A DNA stretch of 64,000 nt from Argyresthia goedartella (lineage: Eukaryota > Arthropoda > Insecta > Lepidoptera > Argyresthiidae). The DNA lies in assembly GCA_949825045.1 (NCBI GenBank), contig OX463827.1:332501-396500 (forward strand), given 5' to 3'. Position numbers and translations under genes: made by a program. The notes under the pieces are model-generated. The model made no database searches. It was not told the origin of the DNA and saw only the letters and a program-made list of their open reading frames with translations. This document shows, piece after piece, positions 21,531 to 30,036 of this stretch (its first letter is position 1; each line of letters starts with the position of its first letter).

Positions 21531-21934
21531 TTTTAGGGTACCGTACCCGAAGTTTGCCAAACGGGAGCCTATTGCTAAGCTTCCGCTGTCTGTCTGTCCG
21601 TCCGTCCGTCCATCTATCACCAGGCTGTATCACATGAACCGTGACAACAAATACTAAAAAGCAGAATAAAATAAATATTCAAGGGGGCTCCCATACAACA
21701 AACTTTTTTTTTCCTCGTATTTGCTCGATATTGATAACGGAAACAGGTAGACGCTTGAAATATTCACATAATATTAAGTCATACAGTAACTTTAAAAATT
21801 AATAAATAAATTAAATTTAAACAAATATTTAAGGGGGCTCCCATACAACAAACATGGTTATTTTTAGCCGTTTTAATAGATAATGGTACGGAACCCTTCG
21901 TGCGCGAGTCAGACTTGCAATTGGCCGTTTTTTA
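21531..21934 (+). mobile_element. GGGTTCCGTACC repeat, copy 3 (diverged)
   Basis: Inverted ends GGGTACCGTACC (21536-21547) and GGTACGGAACCC (21885-21896). The middle is rearranged, with TTAAGGGGGCTCC present twice (about 21681 and 21830), so it carries an internal partial duplication. It abuts copy 4 head to tail. Confidence 0.7.
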
Positions 21935-22312
21935 GGGTTCCGTACCTAACGGGTAAGAACGGAACCCTATTACTAAGACTTCGCTGTCCGTCCGTCCGTC
22001 CGTCCGTCTGTCACCAGGCTGTATCTCAAGAACCTAGCTAGCTAGAGAGTTGAAATTTTCACAGATTATGTATTTCTGTTGCCGCTATAACAACAAATAC
22101 TAAAAAACAGGATAAAAGAAATATTTAAGGGGGCTCCCATACAACAATTCTTTCAATCCCACATACAAACTTATGGATGCACCAGGTTACGTACATGGAG
22201 TGTGAAAGTAACCGCACCAATAACTTTGTAAACAATATTTTGCTGTGTAAAATCCAAACTATTCACTCCACACCATCGCTTCCATTGAACGGTGGTACGG
22301 AACCCTTCGCTC
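21930..22312 (+). mobile_element. GGGTTCCGTACC repeat, copy 4
   Basis: Inverted ends at 21935-21946 and 22294-22305, with a (CCGT)n run at 21987-22010. It is truncated just after GGAACCCTTCG, lacking the outer segment of copy 1. Its start overlaps the shared tail of copy 3. Confidence 0.75.
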
Positions 22313-23330
22313 TAGCTAAGTTACTTTCAGTAGCCGGCGCCAGAACGATTTGTACGACAAATAAGAAGTTAACTTTTTATTTATTTATTCGTTGAGTCAT
22401 TCCTGCTAAATATAAAAGTTTTAGGTCTTCAGCCATTCAGCGGCTTTGTCAGTTACTGTGAAGAGGTCAGTCTCCATCATATTTTCTTTTAGGACAGACT
22501 TGAATTATGTGCTCCATGCTCTGAACGTCCACCCGGCAATCACAGGCTGGTGTTTCTCTCCAGCCATGCCTGCTTCGGAGGCGGTTTAGCTGACACCGTG
22601 CCTTACGGGTAAGGCTGAAGCCCTTAGGTTTCTCCGTTGGGTCGAAGTTAGCATGGGCACATTTTTCCAGGTTTGTAGGTGGGTAACTAGTCCAATCCTG
22701 TTTCCAAGCATCCGTGATGTTGAAGTTGGTCTGAATGAGGTTCTCTGCATTCTCTGGATTTTAATAGCCTCCCTAGTGAGTGTTTTATTCTCAGCTGTGG
22801 GGGTGGAATGTGACTAAGAGTTGGTAACCATTGTAGTAGAGTTGATTGGATGGTACCTGAAATGCATCTCATGGTCTTGTTGAGCTCAACATCTATCTTG
22901 CTAGTATGGGCGCTATTAAGCCATACAGGAAAGCAGTATTCTGCCGCTGAGTACAGAAGACTGAAGAGTAGTACGGAGTACGTTGGCGCTTGCTCCCCAG
23001 ACGGTTCCAGTCAGTTTATGCGAGATGTTGTTGCGTGTTTGGAGCTTATTCTCAACTTATGGGTGTGATGTTTGTAAGTTAGCGCTCTGTCAAGTGTCAC
23101 CCCAAGATATCTTGGATAGGGGCTATATTTGAGATAGGTCTCTGCCAGGGCTACCTGCGGTTTGTATTCTAAACCTTTATTTTTCAGATGGAAAGTAGAC
23201 ACTTCCGCCTTAGTAGAATTTAGGATTAGCCTCCACTTCTCAAAATACTTAAGTAGAATCTGCATCTCTCGGCTCAAAATATCTTCTGATTTTTTAAATG
23301 TCTTATCTTGGAAGGTCATGGCGATGTCAT

Positions 23331-23438
23331 TCATTCATTCATATTCTTTATTGCACAGAAATCTTAATAGTAAGGTAACAAAACATTTTGTGAGAAAAGG
23401 CGAGCTTATCTCTAAAGAGAGATTTCTACCAGCAAACC
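23331..23438 (-). mobile_element. LINE 3' end (CR1-like family of 26690-29920), tiny copy 1
   Basis: About 108 bp matching the last part of the 3' UTR at 29805-29920 (TTTGCTGG, AAATCTC, AGAGATAAGCTCGCCTTT, AATAAAGAAT), with a (TGAA)n tail. A 5-bp ATGAC flanks both sides. It lands exactly after the ADD of the host LINE's RT catalytic box. Confidence 0.85.
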
Positions 23439-23750
23439 TAGTCATCTGCGTCTGTGAATCTCCGTGCTTTGGTTTTTGGCAGGTCGTGGATATATAGATC
23501 AAAATGAAGTGGAGCCGGCACCTTGCTTTGCTTGTCACCAAGATGTACGACAAACTCTCTATTGCATAGTATAAGGTTTAGGAGGCTACATAATTTACGA
23601 CAAGGGACAGCTTTGACCAGTTTGTACATTAGAACTTGCCTCCAGACTATATCATAGGCCGCTGTAAGATTTATGAATATTGACAATGTTTTAAGTTGTT
23701 TCTGGAATCCAGCTTTAATGTGTGTAGTGAGCGATAGTACCTGATCTTTC

Positions 23751-24097
23751 ATAATTCATAATTCTTTATTGCACACACATATTCAATTTAAAAGGTTACA
23801 TTAGGAGAAATCATATGTACAAAGGCGAGCTTATCTCTAAAAAGAGATTTATTCCAGCAAACCAAGGCATGAAAGGGAAATGTATCATGAAAGCGTAGGC
23901 AGTTTTCAATATCTAATATCTAATTTATACTAAAATACTTAAAATATAAAATACGGAAAATAAAAAACTTATATACCAGACTACTAAATACAATACATAC
24001 ATATACTTGCAAATATAGTTTATATATTATAATGATAAACATACTATAGCTCTCACGAAAGAGAGAGGAAGTGCTCTTTTCTAAATCTAAGCTGCTT
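23751..24097 (-). mobile_element. LINE 3' end (CR1-like family of 26690-29920), copy 2
   Basis: About 347 bp carrying the last ten or so codons (KEHFLSL) and the whole 3' UTR of the 26690-29920 family, ending AATAAAGAATTATGAATTATG. It replaces about 100 codons of the host LINE's RT, so the insertion went with, or was followed by, a deletion. Confidence 0.8.
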
Positions 24098-25845
24098 TAT
24101 TAAGAGCCAGATTTTTGATGACATGGTTTGTTTCACCGATGGAGAAGTTTCGTGACAGGTATTCATCCACAAGAAGTTTGCTTTTTTGCCATCTTTAATA
24201 TGTTTGGTAGCAACTTTATCTCCTGTAGCCCTCGAGACATTGACAATTATGTTAGCTAGTGCATTCGGCAGTTTTTCGGGAACCGGGCTAGTAGATCGCC
24301 TTGTGTTTCCCGGGAGCTAGTTCAAAACCCTGCAAGCCTTCTGCTCGATATCTTAAAGTCTATGCTTTGGACGGTGTCAATCCACTTTGTTCTTCTATTT
24401 TCATTAAGTGGTTCCAGCAATTCGCCACCAACCGCGTGGTCTCCGGTGTGCAGATATTCTGCAAACAGTTTCGAACTCTCTTTAGTCCAGCACGGAATGG
24501 AACATTTTCTGTATTCTCTCGGTATATGCTTTTTTGCTGTCTTCTGTATGAGTTTGACGAAGCGGTTATAGTTATCAACCTAAGCGGGTATCCATCTGAC
24601 AGCGGCGTCCATGGCAGTTCCAAATTTCAGCCAATTCGTTTTTGAAAAATTGAACCTGGGAAGTGGCATAGAGTCGACGAAAGGAACTTGGACTCCGATA
24701 TCCACAAGAATTGATTGATGTTGGCTGTTGGGGAAGTACGGTTATATTCGGCTTATGGTTTGCAGTGGGTTTGCCTGATGGGTCACAGGATAAAAAGTCA
24801 AGTCCGGGTTCTAATATTTATTCCATCTTGCTGACTTGAATGATCCCCTGTCCTTGGCGTTAAATATAAGCTGTATGTCATTGGTTTCTACCCCTGAAGG
24901 AGATCAATTCCATTTTGGCCATCAGAGCCATACCGCCAGTTGGTGTGGTGGTAATTGAAGTCTCCGGAATAAAGACATGCGTGGGGGTACACCGGAATCC
25001 CATTAGTCCAGGTGGAAAACGGAGGCTTGTAGATGTTGGTTATGGTGAGGTCTCTTATTTTTAAAGCCATTGCAGAAAATTTTGGCTGCTGGACATAGCC
25101 GAGTGGCGAGACATCTGCTAGGTCGTTCCTAGCGTACGTGGTGATTCCATATTGAGGATGATAAATTGGATAATGAAGTATCCATGTATAGTCCCCCTTT
25201 TGATACGATCTTGTTCACTCTTAGCATGTGTCTCTTGTAGTAGTAGTGGGTCAATTTTCAGCTCTGTCAGGATCTTAATTAGTAGTTCGCACTTTGCTGA
25301 ATTTATGCCGTCTATATTTAACTGAGAGACTCGTATACTAGGACCGATATCTCTAATCTAGCCCTAGCCCAAGGGCTCTCAGAAGAACCGTAAAGTTGTT
25401 TTGACAGCGTCATAATTGTATAATTTAATGACCCAGAATTTGTTTTTCGCGTGAGGTCTTAAGGACAGGAACGGCAGCCAAAGGTTTGTTGTTCGATTAG
25501 CACCACCCGGGGGACACGTGCAGGGCTGTGGTAGGTAACTCCTGCTGACGCGAACAATTTCGTCCCCCAAGTTTCCCAAGAAGTTAACTGTGTTTGAATG
25601 ATAGCGTGACTGAAAATAGTGTTGATCGAAGCACGAATCGGGAACATAAAAATGTGAGTTATTGACTAGCGAACGAAAGCGTTCGCTTAGGCCAAAATCA
25701 TTTCGTATGTCTGAATTTTTGTCCGGCAACTCAATTTTTCAACCGGTTCTCGTGAAATTTTGAGAACAGGTTTGATAATTAAATGAAATTATATTATCGA
25801 TCAGTTTTTGGAAATTTTTCAAAAAACCCGAGATTTGTGGATGCA

Positions 25846-25902
25846 CAATCTGTTTGGGCTGTAGTGTATTTTATTAAAATACACTACAGCCCAAACAGAT
25901 TG
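25846..25902. repeat. Perfect 57-nt palindrome (28-bp arms, 1-nt centre)
   Basis: Arms 25846-25873 and 25875-25902 are exact reverse complements around T25874. The outer part reads CAATCTGTTTGGGCTGTAG. Such a tight perfect hairpin is best explained by a recent fold-back template switch. Confidence 0.95.
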
Positions 25903-26415
25903 ACAGATTTTGAAAAAAAATAGACTGAGAATAACATTGGCTATATCATTAAGTGTAAAGCCATTACGTTGGATTACATATTTTTGAAAGTTATTAGTGC
26001 GGCTACTTTCATACTGTATCACCTACGTAATCAGGTGCATTCATAAGTTTGTATATGGTGTTGAAAGAAAATGCAGTTGGTTTATTTACTGACCGAGGGA
26101 GCGAAGCGACCAGTTTCGAGATTGGCCAAAATACCTTCTGTCTGTCTGTCTGTTCTCGCCTAGTATTAAGTTTTCTGTACTATACTGTGTTTCTCAACAT
26201 ATTCTCATGAAATTTTGTGATCAGGTTGGATAGCTATGCGATTTTTTTTAAATGGCGGACTAAGGGCGTTACAAAGTTATTGGTGCGGCTACTTTCAAAC
26301 TCCATGTACGTAATCAGGTGCATTCATAAGTTTGTATGTAGTATTGAAAGAAAATGAAGTCGGGTTATTTTACTAATAATTATTTCAGTTGTTCATCAGT
26401 TCAACTTCAAGGAGT

Positions 26416-26461
26416 CGGGGGCCTGATGGGGGGAGTGGAGGGGGGAAAGGGGAGGGGGGGA
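26416..26461 (+). other. G-rich tract with quadruplex potential
   Basis: Seven or so runs of four to eight G within 46 bases, strand-biased, about 230 bp upstream of the CR1-like LINE. No function can be assigned. Confidence 0.7.
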
Positions 26462-26673
26462 AGTTTGCTATAGCAAACGTATTCGTTATAGCGGATTTCA
26501 GTGATTGATTTTATTTCGGAAAATGTATACCTAATAAAACTACGCGGTTCTCTCCACTTTCATGAAACGAACCCGTCGACACCAAATTTGACCTTCTAGG
26601 ACTAAGGAACCATTACCAAATAATAAGGGTTGAATAGTATCGTTGCTTATGTTAGCTAGCATAAGCATCTAAT

Positions 26674-29601
26674 ATGCATACATTGAAATCTCTCTCTCTC
26701 TCTCTTGGTTCAGGAGGTGTCTCTCTTGGTTCAGGAGGTGTCGACTCCCTTGCGGACGCATCATTGTCTAGCAATCTGAAACGAGTGTTCAACAAGTCGG
26801 AGTTCAATTTCAATGTCGTTCATATTAATGCCCAAAGCATTCCTGCTAGTTACGCTGATCTCCTGGAAGCTTTCAGTGATCAGATTATACATGGTATTTT
26901 TGTATCCGAATCATTTCTGAAACCATCTCTTCCTTCCTCCATGTATTCTCTGCCAGGGTTCAGGCTCTATCGCAACGATAGGACAGGCAAAGCAGATGGC
27001 GGGGTTGCTATCTACTTACGTTCTGACATTCCGTGCAAAGTCATCTGCCACTCGCCAAGCCTGTACTGTGTTTCAGCTGAGTATCTCTTCCTTGAGATCA
27101 GCTTGCACCACAACAAAATTCTTCTGGGTGTATATTACAGCCCCTCACTTCGTATCGATTACTTTGATTCTTTTGAATCTCTACTCAGTGACTTGACTCC
27201 TCTTTATAGTGACACTCTCATTCTCGGTGATTTTAATACCTGTCTCCTGAAAAATAACGCCCGCTCTGCCAAACTTAAATCTATTGTAAATTCCTCTAAC
27301 TTACATATTCTTCCCCTTGACGCTACTCACTTTCAACCGCACTGTTTTCCCTCCCTTCTCGATCTCATGATTATCTCCAACATAGCCAAGGTGGCTGCTC
27401 ATGGCCAGCTTAATGCCCTATTCTCCTATCACGATCTGGTGTATGTTTCATACAAAATTAGGCTCCCTAAGCGCAAAGTCAAATTCCTTGATATTCGAAG
27501 CTTCAAAGGTGTGAACCTCGATTCCCTGAAATCAGATGCCTCATCTGTCGATTGGACCCCCGTTGTAACTGGTGAGACCGTTGATGACAAAATCCTGAAG
27601 TTCAACTCAATTGTCCTGGGGCTGTTCGACAAGCACGCACCAATGAAAAAGGTCAGGGTAAAACATTTTCCTGCTCCGTGGTTGACAGACGCTATCAAGC
27701 GTTTAATGGCAAAAAGAAACCGTGCGAAGGGGCGATATAAGAGAGACCCAACCGATAACAATCTCCTAACATTTAAACGCCTTCGAAACCTATGCAACCG
27801 CATGTGCCGTGACGCCAAGCGACGCCACATCTATGAGCGTATAGAAATGAACACCCCAGCTCAGGTCTGGAAATTTCTTAAAACCCTTGGTGTTGGCAAG
27901 TCCCAGGAATTTTCTTCAGGTGATGTCGATCTCAAGGGTCTTAACCAGTTCTTTTCTTCTCCCCCCCTCGTGATAGAACCCGCCACAAAGCAGGCAACCC
28001 TTCGTCATCTACGGTTGAAGGCTGCAGTCTGTACCTCACCGTTCAACTTTAGTCTCGTTGCAATCGGCGCAGTTAGAAAGGCAGTGCTAGCGGTCACATC
28101 CAAAGCTGCTGGTGGCGACAACGTCAGCCATCAGATGATCCACAGCGTCCTTGAAGAGTTGCTCCCTCCAATTACCCACATCATAAACTTCTCTCTATCA
28201 GCTAGATCTTTTCATAGTCTGTGGAAGAAAGCTCTTGTCATCCCACTGCCCAAAAATTCCAATCCCTCCTCCTTCAAAGATTACAGGCCCATATCTATTT
28301 TACCTATTCTCTCCAAAGTCCTTGAATCCATTGTCCACTCCCAACTCACCTCCTACCTTTCATCAAACAAACTTCTCAATCCTTTCCAATCAGGCTTCAG
28401 ACCAGGGCATAGTACTACCACAGCACTTTTAAAAGTCAGCGATGATATACAGCTAGCCATGGATCAGAGGTTGGTTACGGTGCTGGCCCTGCTTGATTTC
28501 AGCAATGCCTTTAACTGCGTCGATTTTGACATTCTTGTCGCTATATTAACATCGCTGAATGTCTCCTCCCACGCTGCTGGCTGGTTCGACTCATACCTGA
28601 GAGGCCGTCAGCAGCGCATTAAGTCTGAAGAGACCGAAACTCAATGGTGTGATCTTTCCTCAGGAGTGCCTCAAGGTGGTATTCTCTCTCCTCTTCTTTT
28701 TTCAGTCTTTATAAACTCCATCTCCGACGTCCTCTCTTCTTCGTATCATCTGTACGCAGATGATCTACAAATTTATCGCCACTTTTCCCCCTGCGATGTA
28801 GTTTCATCCGTGGAGGCACTGAATGCTGACCTCGAGAATGTGAAAGACTGGGCCTCATCATACGGGCTGTTAATAAACCCGAATAAATCACAAGCCATGA
28901 TTTTAGGAACCAGGCACACTCTTTCCTTGTTACAAAAACCCATTGTTCCCGTATCATATAATGGCATCACAATAGAGTACACAGATAAGGCGAAAAACCT
29001 TGGGGTTATTTTTGACAACCAGCTGTCTTGGTCTCCACATGTCAGCGAGGTCAGCAGACGGGTCTTTGCGTCTTTTCACTCCCTCAGGCGTCTGCAGTAC
29101 TTCTTGCCGCGGCAGACCAAAATCACCCTTGCTCAGTCCCTTCTCCTGCCGCTAATCGACTACGCCGATGTATGTTGGGCGAGCGCGAACGAAGATCTTC
29201 TGAACAAACTCGAACGACTTCAGAATCTCGGGATTCGGTTTATCTTCGGGCTGCGCAAATTTGACCACGTCTCTCAATTTCGCAAAGAGTTGGGGTGGCT
29301 TCCGATTCGTCGTCGCCGAGACTCCCATATTCTTTTTTGTCTTTTCAATATATTGAAAAATCCGCGCTACCCCAGCTACCTTCGAGACCGCTTTGAGTAT
29401 CTCTTTTCAGGAGATCGGCAACGGAGATCTCACACGGTCTCACTCTTAGCCACTCCAAGGCATACCACTTCCGCATATGAGCACTCCTTCAGGTTGCAGG
29501 CGGTCCGACTGTGGAACGCACTTCCTTGTGCGATAAGAGACAGCCCGACTCTTTTCGCTTTCAAAAACCGGGTAAAAGAGCACTTCCTCTCTCTTTTGTG
29601 A
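26674..29601 (+). CDS. LINE endonuclease-reverse transcriptase (ORF2), open
   Basis: The protein nicks target DNA and copies its own RNA there. 975 codons are open with no stop. An APE-type endonuclease occupies about residues 50-260: INAQS near 52, SES near 78, ILGDFN with Asp186, and a terminal YHDLVYVSY where most relatives have SDH. A linker follows. The RT (about 500-770) shows YRPISILP, LLDFSNAF with Asp608, SGVPQGGILSPLLF and the catalytic YADD at 694-697. The C-terminal part carries ASANEDLLNKLERLQN and ends KEHFLSLL. The listed ATG (26674) may lie in flanking DNA upstream of the insertion point, so the native start is uncertain. Catalytic residues are intact, so this copy could make active enzyme if transcribed. 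Confidence 0.88.
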   Translation: MHTLKSLSLSLGSGGVSLGSGGVDSLADASLSSNLKRVFNKSEFNFNVVHINAQSIPASYADLLEAFSDQIIHGIFVSESFLKPSLPSSMYSLPGFRLYRNDRTGKADGGVAIYLRSDIPCKVICHSPSLYCVSAEYLFLEISLHHNKILLGVYYSPSLRIDYFDSFESLLSDLTPLYSDTLILGDFNTCLLKNNARSAKLKSIVNSSNLHILPLDATHFQPHCFPSLLDLMIISNIAKVAAHGQLNALFSYHDLVYVSYKIRLPKRKVKFLDIRSFKGVNLDSLKSDASSVDWTPVVTGETVDDKILKFNSIVLGLFDKHAPMKKVRVKHFPAPWLTDAIKRLMAKRNRAKGRYKRDPTDNNLLTFKRLRNLCNRMCRDAKRRHIYERIEMNTPAQVWKFLKTLGVGKSQEFSSGDVDLKGLNQFFSSPPLVIEPATKQATLRHLRLKAAVCTSPFNFSLVAIGAVRKAVLAVTSKAAGGDNVSHQMIHSVLEELLPPITHIINFSLSARSFHSLWKKALVIPLPKNSNPSSFKDYRPISILPILSKVLESIVHSQLTSYLSSNKLLNPFQSGFRPGHSTTTALLKVSDDIQLAMDQRLVTVLALLDFSNAFNCVDFDILVAILTSLNVSSHAAGWFDSYLRGRQQRIKSEETETQWCDLSSGVPQGGILSPLLFSVFINSISDVLSSSYHLYADDLQIYRHFSPCDVVSSVEALNADLENVKDWASSYGLLINPNKSQAMILGTRHTLSLLQKPIVPVSYNGITIEYTDKAKNLGVIFDNQLSWSPHVSEVSRRVFASFHSLRRLQYFLPRQTKITLAQSLLLPLIDYADVCWASANEDLLNKLERLQNLGIRFIFGLRKFDHVSQFRKELGWLPIRRRRDSHILFCLFNILKNPRYPSYLRDRFEYLFSGDRQRRSHTVSLLATPRHTTSAYEHSFRLQAVRLWNALPCAIRDSPTLFAFKNRVKEHFLSLL

Positions 29602-29920
29602 TAGTTGTAGTATGTATATTATTATTATATGTAAACTTTATGTACAGGTTTATGTATGTATTGATACGTATTTAGTAGTTTGTTAGATACGAGTATGTAT
29701 TTTATTTACCGTATTTTATAGATATGTAATTTACTTATATGTATTTTATTATTGTTTAGATATTGTGCACTGCCTACCCTTTATTGATAAAATTTCCTGT
29801 CATGCCTTGGTTTGCTGGAAGAAATCTCTTTTTAGAGATAAGCTCGCCTTTGTACATATGTTTTCTCTTAATGTATCTTTTTTAAATAACTGTGTTCAAT
29901 AAAGAATTATGAATTATGAA
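26690..29920 (+). mobile_element. CR1/Jockey-like LINE with intact ORF2
   Basis: The 3' end has AATAAAGAATTATGAATTATG (about 29898-29918) and the same 3' UTR as the short copies at 23331 and 23751. The 5' boundary is inferred: TGAAAT occurs just before the CT run (26684-26689) and directly after the tail (29915-29920), and may be the target duplication. No ORF1 precedes the ORF, so the copy is probably 5'-truncated at, or just upstream of, ORF2. Near the 5' end a 21-bp unit CTCTCTTGGTTCAGGAGGTG(T) is tandemly duplicated (26700-26741). Confidence 0.8.
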
Positions 29921-30036
29921 ATGAGACAAGCGCGTTCCCCGAGTAATTGGAAAATTCAAGCACCTGAAATTCAATTTAAAATTGGACTTTATTCGTTAAA
30001 TTGTTCGCACAATAAACTTGTATCGCATAATATTAA

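Larger units (their letters stand above)
22421..25330 (-). pseudogene. Jockey-like endonuclease-RT ORF2 remnant
   Basis: Blocks readable downward: endonuclease LQETHAKSEQD near 25240; MALKIRDLTITNIYKPPFS with YSGDFNYHHTNW at 25070-24930, including the catalytic GDFN; a linker at 24623-24360; and RT QVLSLTTHIKAGFQKQLKTL and IFINLTAAYDIVWR at 23740-23640. The catalytic ADD is at 23440, immediately followed by an inserted LINE end, after which the frame resumes with IAMTFQDK at 23325. YLGVTLDRALTYKHH and a C-terminal C.C....HI...CP zinc motif lie near 22560-22500. Many shifts. Confidence 0.8.
22365..25375 (-). mobile_element. Jockey-like LINE, degenerate, with two LINE ends inside
   Basis: A single LINE ORF2 can be followed on the minus strand from the endonuclease start (about 25330; LNIDGINSAKCELL-like) to the stop at 22423-22421 (AAEWLKT). 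The 3' end has a (GAATAAAT)n-like tail at about 22395-22365. It is interrupted by 3' ends of a CR1-like family at 23331-23438 and 23751-24097. About 100 codons of RT around the second insertion are missing. Confidence 0.8.
25376..26673. other. Repeat-derived non-coding region
   Basis: 25379-25729 (minus) has a 116-codon open frame without recognisable domain and may be the 5' region of the adjacent LINE. 25940-26060 and 26270-26370 are two related pieces that share TATTGGTGCGGCTACTTTCA-like text and CAGGTGCATTCATAAGTTTG with the GGGTTCCGTACC repeats. 26140-26155 holds a (CTGT)n run. A perfect palindrome (25846-25902) and a G-rich tract (26416-26461) are listed separately. Confidence 0.4.

Noticed and set aside
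25379..25729. 116-codon minus-strand frame as a host gene
   Set aside because: It borders the endonuclease start of a Jockey-like LINE and shows no domain; more likely LINE 5' region or chance.
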